Source: Collodictyon triciliatum
Lineage: Eukaryota; CRuMs
Length of the DNA: 27,695 bases
NCBI GenBank assembly: GCA_043381765.1
Contig: JBHJMP010000987.1
Location: 1-27,695, forward strand
Direction: 5' to 3'
This document shows, in pieces, positions 10,478-21,700 of the stretch. Numbering within the stretch: position 1 is the stretch's first letter; every line of letters begins with the position of its first letter. The notes below the pieces were generated by a model. It searched no databases, was not told the origin of the DNA, and was given only the letters and a program-made list of their open reading frames with translations. A program made the translations under genes and the position numbers.

Positions 10478-13400
10478 ATGAGCGTCATCACCAGCGATGA
10501 ACAAATCGTCAGCTTGGGCTTGGTGAGCGGGATCTTTGGCCTGATCTTTGCCGCCATCCTCGCCAAGCTCGTCATGAACGAGGACACAGGCACGGACAAG
10601 ATGCGTGAGATCTCCGAGGCCATTGCCGACGGCGCCGCCGCTTTCCTGCGCCGCGAATACAAATACATCTCCATCTTCGTCTTTGTCGTCTTCATCATCC
10701 TCATCCCCCTGACCAACATCGAGACAGGTTTTTCTCCCCTCCCCTCTCTTCCCATCTGGCACACTTATGGCCGTATTCTGCTTCTACTTTGTCACGTCTC
10801 TTTATGGTTTCACCTGATTCGCTCGGTTACGGGTTTCCTCCTCCACACCACTTTTGATAGACGTGGAGGAAGCTATTTTTTTCCCCCATCTATAATATCT
10901 CCTTACAAATCCTTTTTTTCCTTTATTCACTCGGCGTGGTCGATGTACTGGGAGGTCGGGGCTTCTTTCCTCACACAGCATTTCCCTTGTAGCCGTCTGC
11001 TTCATCGTAGGCGCCTTTGTCTCTGCCCTCACAGGCTTCATCGGCATGAGCATTGCCGTGCGCTCCAACGTGCGTACCACGGCTGGTGAGATTCCTTTCA
11101 CTTGATGCACCTGCTTCCAAGTGTTCTTTCCCTCTCTCTGCCACCAGTAATCTACTTGTCTCTTGTTAAACGACTCATATATTGCCCCGTGTGTGCGTGT
11201 GCGTGTGCGTGTGTCTGTATCATACTATAATCACAGCCGCTGAGGTCGGACTGAACCCTGCCCTCCGTGTTGCCTTCCGCTCCGGCTCAGTCATGGGCTT
11301 CAGCGTGGTATGTTCTGTTCTCTCGCTCCTGTCATGCCATGCCATGCCCGCCGGTCTACCATCCGTTGGAAAGAAAAGAACATACTATCCCAAGAGATCA
11401 CAAGGAAGGATAGGAGTCCTGAAAACCCTCGAGCCTTTGAACTAAGCCCAACACGACACATAGGTTGGCCTGGGCATCTTCACCCTGTCGATCCTTTACT
11501 TGATCTTCCCAGACACCAACCAGCTTGCCGGCTTCGGCATGGGCGCGTCGTCGATTGCGCTCTTTGCCCGCGTGGGAGGCGGCATCTACACCAAGGCTGC
11601 CGATGTGGGCTCCGACCTTGTGGGCAAGGTGGAGGCAGGCATTCCGGAGGACGACCCCCGCAACCCTGTGAGTGAACCCGCCACCCTATTCCTCTCTGTG
11701 TTGCCGCCCCCATTCTCTGCTAAAGGAAGGGGCGAGGCCGTTATGATAACTAAGAAGCAAAGGGAATCTTGCAAATGAGAAAAAGAGAAAGAGAAGGAAA
11801 AGGACACGTGTCTAACCTAGACGGCCTCTTTCTCTTCTCTCTCTCTTTCTCCTCTCCCTGCCGATGGGGGCGAGCGCAGGGCGTGATCGCAGACAACGTG
11901 GGAGACAACGTGGGAGACGTGGCCGGGATGGGGGCGGACCTGTTTGAGTCGTACGTGGGGAGCATCATCGCGGCGGCGGCGATCGGAGTGGACAAGGCGG
12001 AGGGCTTCACGGGGCCTGCGGACGGAGAGGAGGAAGGGGAGGCGGACGCCAACTACGACCGGTACATCCTCGTTGCGCTGCCGTTCTGGATCTGCGGGGT
12101 GGGGATCTTCTGCTCGTTTGTGGGGTCGCTGTTTGTGCGGACGAAGGAGAACGCGACGCAGAACGACCTGCTGTTTGCGATGCGGCTCGGGGTGGTGGTG
12201 TCGTCGGTGCTGATCATCGCGTCGTCGGCGGCGATTGTGAGCGGCTTCGGGCTGGACACGGAGGTCTTTGCGTGCCTGGTGATCGGGCTCGTCGCGGGGA
12301 TCCTGATCGGCTTCTTCACCGAGTTCTGCACGTCGTTTGCGTACTGGCCGACGATCTCGATTGCGGAGGCCGGGCGCACGGGGCCGGCCACGGTGGTGAT
12401 CCAGGGCCTTGCGGTGGGGATGTGGTCGTGCGTGCCGCCGGTGGCGATCATCTTTGCGACGATCCTGTCGTGCGACGCGCTGTACGGCGACTACGGCGTG
12501 GCGATTGCGCCGGTGGGGATGCTGTCCACGCTGGGCGTGACGCTGGCCACGGACGCGTACGGGCCCGTCGCAGACAACGCCGGCGGCATTGCCGAGATGG
12601 CCGAGCGCCCCAAGCACGTGCGCGAGCGGACGGACGCGCTCGACGCGCTGGGCAACACCACGGCGGCCACGGGCAAGGGCTTTGCCATCGGCTCCGCCGT
12701 CCTGACCGCCATTGCCCTGATGAAGGCGTACACCAAGCAGGCCAGCCTGGACGCCGTCGATCTGGTCGACGACACAAAGGTCATCTCCGGCGTCCTCATC
12801 GGGGCCGTCCTGCCCTTCCTCTTTGCCTCCCTCACCATGACCGCCGTCGGCAAGGCCGCCCAGAAGATCATTGCCGAGGTCCGCCGCCAGTTCCGCGAGA
12901 TCCCCGGCCTCAAGGAGGGCCGCCCCGGCGCAAAGGCCGAGTATGCCCGCTGCGTCGACATCTCCACCTCCTCCGCCCTGCACCAGATGATCATCCCGGG
13001 GCTGCTCGCCGTCGTCGCCCCCGTCATCATCGGCTTCGGCTTTGGCCCCGAGGCCCTCGCCGGCCTCCTCGTCGGCTCCATCGTCTCCGGCTTCCTCCTC
13101 GCCGTCACCATGGCCAACGCCGGCGGCGCCTGGGACAACGCAAAGAAGTACTGCGAGAGCGGCCACTTTGGCGGAAAGGGCTCCGAGACCCACAAGGCCC
13201 TCGTTGCCGGCGACACCGTCGGCGACCCCTTCAAGGACACCTCCGGCCCCGCCCTCAACATCCTGCTCAAGCTCATGTCCATCGTCGCCCTCGTCCTCGC
13301 AAAGGAGTTCACCGGCGACCAGTCCCAGCAGGGCGCCGCCGTCGGCATCCTCCTCGCCACTCTCATCTTCTGCGCTGCCATCTACAAGTTTGTCCTGCTC

Positions 13401-13724
13401 AAGGTCTGCCCCCTCCTCTCCAATCAACCAATCAACCAATCAACCAATCAACCAATCAACCAATCAACCAATCAACCAATCAACCAATCAACCAATCAAC
13501 CAATCAACCAATCAACCAATCAACCAATCCCAACAATGTCCCCATTCCTCCATATCTACTTCCTTTGTTCCTCTCTTTCTGTTCTTTTCCTTTTATTTCC
13601 CCCTTCACTTCTGGTCTGTAACCTATGCCTGTCCGTCCTTGTGCGTGTAGGATGAGGTCGACTTCACCAGCGAGAGCGCCGCCGCTTCCTCCTCCACCTC
13701 CGGATATTCCCAGCAAGTCGATGA
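10478..13724 (+). CDS. K+-dependent (type I) H+-translocating inorganic pyrophosphatase
   Basis: Membrane proton pump that hydrolyses pyrophosphate to two phosphates, usually on vacuole, acidocalcisome or Golgi-type membranes. Exons: 10478-10727, 10993-11085, 11237-11307, 11464-11667, 11880-13403, 13651-13724; phases 1,1,0,0,0; about 738 residues to that point, close to the usual 700-770. The family signatures are intact: [11 protein letters not shown] at residues about 185-195, [20 protein letters not shown] from about 211, and [13 protein letters not shown] from about 651, with Asp/Lys residues that bind Mg-pyrophosphate. [16 protein letters not shown] (464-479) has Ala after GNTT, where K+-independent enzymes have Lys, so the type I call is strong. 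Multiple hydrophobic spans are evident throughout. The final exon is uncertain: 13651-13724 ends at a GTACGT donor in phase 2, after a Ser-rich stretch, and a short terminal exon (for example G-T-S-L-T-I-Y-N-L from about 14023) would finish the protein. Confidence 0.95.
11187..11213. repeat. GTGTGC microsatellite in pyrophosphatase intron 2
   Basis: An imperfect GT/GTGTGC run in the 151-nt second intron. Simple repeat; no function seen. Confidence 0.7.
13421..13529. repeat. CAATCAAC minisatellite (8-bp unit, about 13.6 copies) in pyrophosphatase intron 5
   Basis: Near-perfect tandem copies of an 8-base unit fill 109 nt of the 247-nt fifth intron. Because 8 is not a multiple of 3, all plus-strand frames read the same 8-residue cycle of N, Q, P, I, S and T, so they stay open through the array. 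Expected to vary in copy number between strains. Confidence 0.93.
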
Positions 13725-14467
13725 GTACGTTGTCTTACAGATTTTTTTTTTGTCTTTTGGTGCAGAAATCGGGTACTGTTATTCTTCTCTCCCCTTTCTA
13801 TTCTTTCCTACTCTTCACCCTACCTCAATTTTGTTGCAAAGCCCAACAAGCACACGACTGCACATGATCTTTTCTCTCGTTTTCGTTTCCATACCTCCCT
13901 TTTTTTTTTTTTGTTGGTAGATGTTTGGACGATTTGTGTGTTCAGCCAACAGTCGTGCTGGCATATTTGCGTCCACATCCACCCCACTCTTTTGTTATTC
14001 CCCCCCCAATCCAACCCAAACAGGGGCACCTCACTAACAATATACAATTTATAATAGATAAACATCACTTAGCTGCGGCACTCTTCCCACTCACCTGTTT
14101 TCCCCTCCTCGTCAAGAGAAATAAAAAAGAATCTCAAACGAAAAAAGAACGAGCCTAGTCCCCTCCCCTTCCCTGTGTTGTTGCTCATTTGCCCAGCTCT
14201 CCCTAGCGAAAACTCTGTCATTGCATTCTTCTAACCATATTGCGATGAACGACCAAAAGTACAGGGCAGAAAGAAAAACTAAACCAAGAGGTTAAAAAAA
14301 GAGAAGCCGAACCGACAGCAACGGTTAAGAACCACCTCAGGTGTGCTCACCCTCTCCCATCGCAACAAAGCAGATCCCTTTGATGGCAAACTAAAGTAGG
14401 ACGCTAATAAACAAAAGAGAACGACACCGCATCACCAGCAGACTTGCTTCCGCTACTTCGCAAGACA
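13725..14467. other. 3' region of the pyrophosphatase gene and spacer
   Basis: Pyrimidine-rich DNA with several T and C runs. It probably holds the last pyrophosphatase intron, a short terminal exon (a candidate AG lies at about 14021) and the 3' untranslated region, then the leader of the next gene. No other gene is supported. Confidence 0.5.
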
Positions 14468-15623
14468 ATGTCCCTTGGACAGAAGCCTCCCAACACAAGG
14501 AAACTCAACCCACAACGCCTGGCTTCACCAGCCCCCACACAGACACAAAGTAATTACGCCTCGCTTGCACCCTTCTCTGCCAATAGTCGCGAATTCGGTA
14601 GCGACCTCTTGCACCCACCCGCCGTAGCTCAAGGCATTCCTTCCTCTGTGGAAGCCACTCGCAAGTGGGAGTTTGCCCAAGACCTCCACGCAAATGAGCC
14701 GGGTTCTACACCATCAACCTCCCCAACCCGATATTTTCCCTCTTTTGTTCATCACTCAGTAAAGGGGCTCTCTGATAGCAATGCAACACTGAGCGCCATT
14801 CCTTCCCCTGTATCAGAGTCTCTGTCTGAAATGGATTCCCAAACAGACTATGATTTGGAAGACGCCGTCTCAAGCCATCATGCAAAACACTTTGATTACC
14901 AAGGCAATAAGCAAACACACCGCTCAGGCATCCTTCAAGTCTCCTTTGAATTGCCACCAATCGATGACCCTCCTTACATGCAAGCTGTCTCAGATAATAC
15001 AAACACACCACAAACCTTGGTACACTCAACAAAAGATTACACCTTGGAACAAATGGAATATGCTTCCATCCCAGACACAATTAAAGAATTGGCCTTGGCA
15101 ATACAGACCCTCCATCACATATACCATCGTCTCATTGCAAAACTGTCAGAGTAATACATTTTTTCCCCCTTTATTCGATTGTCAGAGTAATACATAAAAT
15201 TCAAAATGAACAAAAATAAAAATATATATATGTATTCTTTTTTTTTTATTTTATTTTTTTTAAAAAAAATGAACCAACACACGCTCGATGATGTGGAGTC
15301 GAATACATATTTATTACTCTTCTCTATTGTATGTCATTCCATTTCTGTGGCATGAAAGATTGTCATGAGAATATAGGTTTTATTTTTACTTTTAGGATTT
15401 CATAGTCCCCATATTAAACTATTATTGTATATCTTTGCTATTATAATTTAATAGAGTAGAAGCCAGAAAATCTCCCAATGAACAGTTGATAATCGATTTA
15501 AAACATGACATCCAAAAGTAATTTTTTTGTTTGATATCATAGCTATTGGTTAAAAATTGAAGTATCATCCAGTAGAATTCAGCCATTTCCCATTTCAAAG
15601 ACTTTTCTTCTTCTCCTCTTCCT

Positions 15624-15719
<96 letters not shown>

Positions 15720-16714
15720 TTCTTGTTGATGTTCTTCAGAGTAGCATCATTATTGCTTTTATTATATATATGTTACCTTTCTTTGTTGCAGGAACAAATC
15801 TGACCAAGACCGGATAAAAAATGAACTGGCTAATATCGTCGTAGGAAAACTCATCAAACCATTGCAACCTTCGTACACAGAAGCTAAATATTCAGGGAAA
15901 AGTGAAGCCTTCTCAGAAAAAAGAGATACACATCCGACCCATCTTGAAAACTCAACCATGCATAACGAACCATATCAACCACCAACATCCACCACCGGAA
16001 ACCATGCATCAAATCAGCTCAATGGGTCCATAATATCCTCACTAACATTTCCTTCGTCATCCATAACCCACCAACCAAAACCTGACAAACCACCAATAGA
16101 AAATCCCCAAACATCGTCAGATGAAGCTTTTCTTCGACGAATGGAGCCGATGCCTCATTTGATGTCTTCATCTTCCTACAAATCACAGAGTCAGGCATAT
16201 TCTAGTTTATCAAGCAACCAGGTATATATAACCTCATCACCATTGTTAGAAAAAACGAAAAAAAAAAAGACAAAAAAGAATATGAGAACTGCCTCTAGTT
16301 CGTTCGTTCGTTTCTTTCTTTCAATACGAATCCCTCACCTAATCCTTTTTAGTGTTCACAAAAATCCTCAAACTCTTGACTTGTATGATGGTATCATAGT
16401 CCTGATAAGCTTTTATCACAAAATCCCTCCATTCTCTTACTTTTTTTTCTTTCATGAAGCTCCAACCCACACAAGCACAGCGCACTGTGTACACCTCTGG
16501 TCAACAGCCGCCAGAGAGGAAGCGGGATACATCCAACGGACTGGAAAGGATTCTCTCCCGCATGACTCTCACCACATCCCCAACCAAAAAGATTTTGAAT
16601 CCGGTTACCCCAGACCGGATTATATCAAAAATTCTTTTAGGGCCGAACGGGACTCATGGCAATATAAAAACGAGCGCCAACACAGCTTCGTCAAGACGAC
16701 TAAACTTTTCATGA
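14468..16714 (+). CDS. Unknown Ser/Thr/Pro/Gln-rich protein (3 exons)
   Basis: Exons: 14468-15150, 15792-16221, 16460-16714; 455 residues; junctions CAGA|GTAATA to TTGCAG (phase 2) and CCAG|GTATAT to TGAAG (phase 0); stop TGA at 16712-16714. I do not recognise the family. Most of it is low-complexity and probably disordered. The first helical-looking part spans the first junction (IPDTIKELALAIQTLHHIYH, then RLIAKLSENKSDQDRIKNEL, then ANIVVGKLIKPLQP). A second compact block lies near the C terminus: KILNPVTPDRIISKILLGP. These two blocks are the parts most likely to be conserved. There is no signal peptide or membrane span. An alternative ATG lies in no better context; the chosen start is the first ATG of the open frame. 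AATAAA follows the stop near 16818. Intron 1 is 641 nt and carries a 92-nt T run. Confidence 0.75.
15144..15195. repeat. Duplicated exon end plus splice donor
   Basis: TGTCAGAGTAATACAT occurs at 15144-15159, spanning the exon 1 end and donor of the 14468 gene, and again at 15180-15195, 36 nt downstream inside the intron. The second copy recreates the same CAGA|GTAATA donor. Confidence 0.85.
15627..15718. repeat. Uninterrupted 92-nt T run inside an intron
   Basis: Poly-T on the coding strand in the first intron of the 14468 gene. It may be the reverse-orientation A tail of a retroposed element, an expanded polypyrimidine tract, or an assembly artefact; the length of such a run is rarely exact. 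Confidence 0.9.
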
Positions 16715-17123
16715 CTCAGTAGGGTTGCTCTTTCGTCCAAAAGCTCTCTCACAAAATCCCTTATTCTTGTGTATTACTTGCCAATATGGGTGTCTTAAAA
16801 TCTGAATTTTCCCTCTAAATAAAATTAAAAATTAAAATAATTTTTTTGTTTGTTTTGTATGCGACTGACTGCAGCAATAGATCTGACTGAACCAACAATC
16901 TGTTTATAAATCTGTGACAAGCTTCTTGTGCCTCTTGAAGAAAGTAGAAAAAAAAAGAAAGAAGGATAAGAACATAGAAGGGCTTGAATTTGGCCATAAG
17001 AGACGACTGAATAGAGGCAGGGTGTTCAAGAAAAACAAGGGGCATCAATCAAGGGAGGAGATAGAGGCCGAAAGGAAAAGAGAAAACAACCAGGAGAGTT
17101 TGTCACCTAGGATTACGTGCGAG
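16715..17123. other. Convergent spacer
   Basis: The 3' flanks of the 14468 gene (+) and the 92-residue gene (-). It has poly-A signal-like AATAAA at about 16818. The open plus-strand frame at 16914-17249 runs antisense to the last exon of the minus gene. No gene is supported. Confidence 0.55.
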
Positions 17124-17955
17124 TTACTTGTGCTCAGAACCATAAGTCTTTCTCAATTCGTCCCTGAATCAAGCATAGACAAGCATATGAGCAGACTATA
17201 TCATATTTTTTTTTTTTTGCTCGCATGTAAAGCTTTACAGTCGCTTTAGTGTAAAGTAGGCACACACCAACGCAAAGACGAAACAGTGGCAAGTAAGGAA
17301 CGAAAAGGGACAAAATACAAACCCGACTTCCGTGCGCACAGGGATACGATCCTGGGTGCGAACAAGACCAGGATATGCGGGGTCGTTTGCATGGTAGGGA
17401 AGGATGCCTAGCAATAAGAGAATAGATGGTTAGATGCTTACAGATAATTAAGACAAAACACTACTTCTTTGCTATCACAGAACTAAATCAAATGCCGCAA
17501 GTGGAGCGTACAAGCATCACTCACCAGTGGTGTAGCCAGAGTACTTTTCAGTGTTCGCACCAGTTTGTTTCTAGTCAGTGAAGTTTATTTTGCATATAAG
17601 TAGAGGTAAAAGTAAGCTTACGTTTAATATAAAAAAAGAAAAGAAAAGAAAAAGGGAGGAGGTTACGCCACTACAGCGGGGAAGTGAAGGTGGGTGTGAG
17701 AATACCTTGTAGGCATCAACAGAAGCCTGCTTGCCCCTGCACAAAAAGAAACCAGATTGAAGGAGTGGGAATACTTGGATGTCGAAAAAGTGAATAAATA
17801 ACCGAGTCCCGATCACACAAGAACACGGCAAAATACAAGTCGGATCAATTCCAGTGTTGCAATAAAAAGCGACCGCACCTGTCTTCACGCGCAATGCGTT
17901 GCTTCCAGCAGTCCGACGTCATGTGCGCCGATCCCAAATGGCGAACGTCACTCAT
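17124..17955 (-). CDS. Small protein of 92 residues in five short exons
   Basis: Exons in transcript order: 17955-17879, 17736-17706, 17570-17525, 17407-17323, 17163-17124; phases 2,0,1,2; stop TAA at 17124-17126. Every junction keeps frame, although exons are only 31-85 nt, which makes chance assembly unlikely. The protein starts MSDVRHLGSAHMTSDCW, continues KKQTGANTEKYSGYTTGIL and PYHANDPAYPGLVRTQDR, and ends DELRKTYGSEHK. A G-Y-x-x-G-I-L-P-Y-H step recalls short microtubule inner or flagellar-associated proteins, but this is impression only; no family is assigned. There is no signal peptide, membrane span or coiled coil. The gene is convergent with the 14468 gene, and its start is about 220 nt from the 3' end of the tRNA gene on the same strand. 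Confidence 0.7.
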
Positions 17956-18163
17956 ACCGAAGGCTTCCTCTTTGAATAAAGTTTGGGGTTATTATAAACG
18001 CAGTTACGAGGGTTCGGAGCTCAACAGACTGGCTTGGTGGATGGCGGCGGACTCGCATTGCCTCTGCTCTGGTTTGCCTGATTCATCCCGTGATCCCTTT
18101 CTTTTTCAAGAGAAGGGTTTCCGCAATAGGGCGAAGAGTAACTGCCAAATAAATCCGTGAGGC

Positions 18164-18168
18164 AAAAA
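18164..18168 (-). terminator. Pol III terminator of tRNA-Met
   Basis: On the minus strand TTTTT follows the tRNA 3' end after four bases, the usual RNA polymerase III stop. Confidence 0.8.
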
Positions 18169-18172
18169 GGTA

Positions 18173-18245
18173 TGCTCCGAGTGAGGATCGAACTCACGAC
18201 CTTGGGATTATGAGACCCACGCTCTACCAACTGAGCCATCGAAGC
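18173..18245 (-). tRNA. tRNA-Met(CAU), elongator type
   Basis: This 73-nt cloverleaf reads on the minus strand. The acceptor stem GCTTCGA pairs with TCGGAGC and leaves discriminator A. The D arm is GCTC-AGTTGGTA-GAGC, the anticodon loop CTCATAA has anticodon CAU, and the T arm is GTGAG-TTCGATC-CTCAC. The closing T-T of the anticodon stem is a mismatch. No CCA is encoded and there is no intron. The internal A-box (in the D arm) and B-box (GTTCGATCC) needed for pol III are present. The first acceptor pair is G-C, not the A-U of eukaryotic initiator tRNA, so the elongator form is favoured over initiator; CAU tRNAs read as Ile after lysidine modification are organellar or bacterial and unlikely here. 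Confidence 0.93.
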
Positions 18246-18729
18246 TTCTTAGACAAATAGGAGAGATTATGGTAATATCATTTATTAATTGACAAACTTA
18301 TTCTTTTCTCTTTCCTCTTGCTTCCAATCAAAGACCTTTTATTGTACACAGCGTCTTTTTCAGGCCCACCGCCTTTTTGGTTGTCTGTGCTTAATTATTC
18401 ATCGGGGGTTTGAGAAAGATAGGTTTTCAGTGCCAACAGTATTTTTCATTTTCATTGTCATTTTGTTGGTTATTTCCTTTTTTATTTTTTTATTTTTAAT
18501 CCTGGTGTTAAAAGCGAATTATCTTTCCTTGGCCGTCTGAATATTTATTCTTTCATTCTTCCATCACGCATTTATCATAAAGTTTCCACTCAAAGTTATT
18601 TGTTTTTTTTCTTTCCATTTCGAAATGCTGTGCTGATGGATAAAAAGAACTCTCTGGTAAGACCCTCGTCCAAATGTCTTTCTTCTCTTTCTTTCTTCTC
18701 TGCTTGTAGGACTTGCATACGAGAGCGAA
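18246..18729. other. Spacer and likely promoter between tRNA-Met and the coiled-coil gene
   Basis: AT-rich, pyrimidine-rich DNA with no supported gene. It separates the divergent tRNA (-) and coiled-coil gene (+). Confidence 0.55.
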
Positions 18730-21700
18730 ATGAGCCGCTCCGATAAGAAGGACACCCGCCAAAGCACACACCCGACCCTAGTGCCAGCGGCAACCTTAGT
18801 GCAGCCGGGAGAACTCGGTGGCTCGCCTCCAAGAAACCCCGAGGATCGAATCCAAGCAAGTCAGGCTCACAGCTCCAAATCACCCACTCAGATAGTTCCT
18901 CAGCCACCACTTTCTGCTCGCAAAAGCACCACAACGAAGTCGTCTCGAAGACCCCAAACCACCCAGGTTGGCGGGTCCAAAGCCGTCGATGCAGTTCCTC
19001 GAGATTTTTCAGATTTTGATACCCTCGCTTCGTCTGGTCTCAGGTAATGAAGAGCTTAATTGTTGAAGTGATTATGCGAGTGTTTTGTAGTTAGAAAGCC
19101 ATATTTATTATTATTATTATTATTGTTGTTTAAACGTTATTCATGTTCTCCCAGCCGGCATATCACCCTTAGTTTTTTTTTTATTTCTTGCGAGCTGGGC
19201 ATGTTACGCACATATATACTGATTTATTCTGGATATATGTTGTATATGTACAGGGCTGTTAATATTAATATTTTATAGATAGCCATAAAACATTATTTCG
19301 GTTGTTAAATAATAATAGAGTTGAAGGAATTAACCAACACAATCATCCTTTAACATATTGAATCAAGTGACGGGGAAGGTGGGGGCCAAGATGAGAGTTT
19401 TCGATTTCGAGCAAAGTCATCATCAGTATACTTTGAAGTCAAACTCCGTGAACTACTGCAACACAAGAACAAACCTGGACCGAATGCAGAATATATATCA
19501 TTGTGTATGAACTTCTTTGGTACTGCGACTTTCTCATCGAGCATATTCATTTATGTTATACTTTTCATTTTTTTTTTTTATGAAATTATAAAAACCAAGG
19601 ACACTACCACAAGGAATACTTAATAAGTCGAGTCATTCTAACTCGTAGACATGATTTATTATACGGATGTTTTTCTAAAATATCATCGTGCCATTCTCAA
19701 ATCTATAGAGGAAATACTACCACACTTGGGTGGTTTTCAGCCTGTTGCAGCAACCTTACATAAGGAAATCACTGAAGCGATATACTCTGAGGTAAGTAAG
19801 TGGCTGTATTCGCTCATATGTTTAAACTGTAATATTTAAGGTCTCCTATTCGATGAACTTTGCTTAATGAATACATGGTAATAATCAAAAACCATATTGT
19901 TAAAATAAACGGTTCAAGATCGCACTGAACTTGCCACATGGGTGTAGGAATATACCGTATCAGATTCTTCAGTTGCTATACAGAAAATACCTTTTTTCGA
20001 GCTTCTGAAAAGAACGAAGGAGGAACGGTAGTACATTTTGATGTCATGTCTATTCACTGTGGGATTGTATAGGCCTAAAAGATTTACTTCTACTCCTTGA
20101 ATACACTTTTGATATACACCACGATATCATATATACACAGGGCACAAATAGCGTCGACCTTCGAACAGGAAAAACAGCATGTCCTTCACCAAAAGAGGCA
20201 ATTGGAGCTCGAATGTGACGCCCTTATCGAACAAGTAAAGTTGCTACGGTAATTATCAAATTTTCAGGCTTGATTCAACAATTTCTTTCATCCCATTTAT
20301 GGCCTCTACACTCCTTTTTTTTGTCTTGACTTAATATTATGTTAATGATATCAGTTTGGAGTATACAAGATCTCAACAAACTATAGTAGAACAGTCAGAT
20401 AAAATTAGGGACATGGGAACACGTTTATCCGTATGATTTTTTTTCCCAATAGCTTTTAATTATACTTGTGCGCATTTTAAATGTTTGAGTCGGAACTGAT
20501 TTTTTTTTATCCAACCGTTCAAGAAATTCGAAAGGTCAAAAGAGTTACATGAAAGAGAAGCTACAGCAGGAGTCCGAGTATTGGAGAAAAGAATCATAGG
20601 TCTCACGGTAAGTTAATAATTGATAACTATCTTTCATATATTTATACCAAAGCCAACATCCCTACGGTCCTGCACAAAAATTGAAAGGAAGAATAAAAAA
20701 AATTATCTTTCATATATATTTATTTCTCAAGGGAATAAAGGAAATCATATTGCAACGCTGAAAATAAAAACACTTAGGCTTCCAAGCATCATAGTCAACG
20801 ATACCTTTCTCTTTTTTTTCAGTGGTAATCACTCCTTAATTTCCAGAAACGATTAGAAAAATCTGAGAGAGATCGAATGGAATTAATGAAGTATAAGGAC
20901 AGGGCTGAAACTTTAGCACAAAGTTAGTATCTCACAACGAATCATGCTATCAATCAACCATTGTTTTTTTTTTCCATTTCTTTTAGCCGTATGTAAAATA
21001 GATTGATATCAACTTCATTAGAATTCTCAATATCCATGCACGTAACTGAGCCTGGGTTGCGAGCAATGCCTTCTGATCCAGAGAAAGGAGAGCATAATCT
21101 AGAAATGCCTTTGCCAAAAGGGCGGGAAATATTTTTGTCCACAATGAAGAATCTAACACCAACTCCTGTTGAAATTGAAGACCATAGAAAATTCGTTTCG
21201 GTGGTACATTTTAATTCTGCATGTACATGTGAAAGTAAAAAAAAAATTGATAAAATAGTAATCTTGTTGTGTATCATTTGCATTGTCTTATGTTTGTTCT
21301 CTCTAATTCACTCTTTTGACTCTAATACATTCATGAAGTTATTTGTCTTATGCACGCAAGCGCGTGCATCCTGAGATAAGGTCTTTCATTAAAATAAAGA
21401 CGATTTTCAACGATAAATAGTTGCATAAAAATGAGTTACTGGAGAGCCGAAAGCTTGAAAGCCAGTTACTTAGTCTTCGCAATCAACTAATAACCCAATA
21501 TGAAGAGAATTATTCTAAAGCCTCTGTAACCAGAGACCCTCAAGAAGTAGGCATCAATATTTTGATTAAAATATATTCTTGTGCATTTTTTTCCGCTTGA
21601 AAAACAAGAAGAAACTTCATTATTATTTATTTGTTACTATCATTACCACTATTGCTATTGCTATTGCTATTGCTATTGCTATTCCTATAACTATTCCTAT

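Noticed and set aside
11817-13439. A 540-codon open frame antisense to the pyrophosphatase exon, and a 449-codon frame in another plus-strand frame (12272-13621)
   Set aside because: GC-rich, strongly biased codons suppress stop codons in all frames. The translations are Arg/Gly/Pro/Asp-rich with no domain, while the other frame is an intact, family-perfect pyrophosphatase.
13421-13529. CRISPR-like array
   Set aside because: Units are 8 bases with no spacers, inside an intron of a eukaryotic gene; it is a minisatellite.
15557-15817. 86-codon frame with a long phenylalanine run
   Set aside because: It is only the translated T run inside an intron.
17571-17894. 107-codon minus-strand frame
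   Set aside because: It reads through two introns of the 92-residue gene; the spliced model explains both its good and its bad segments.
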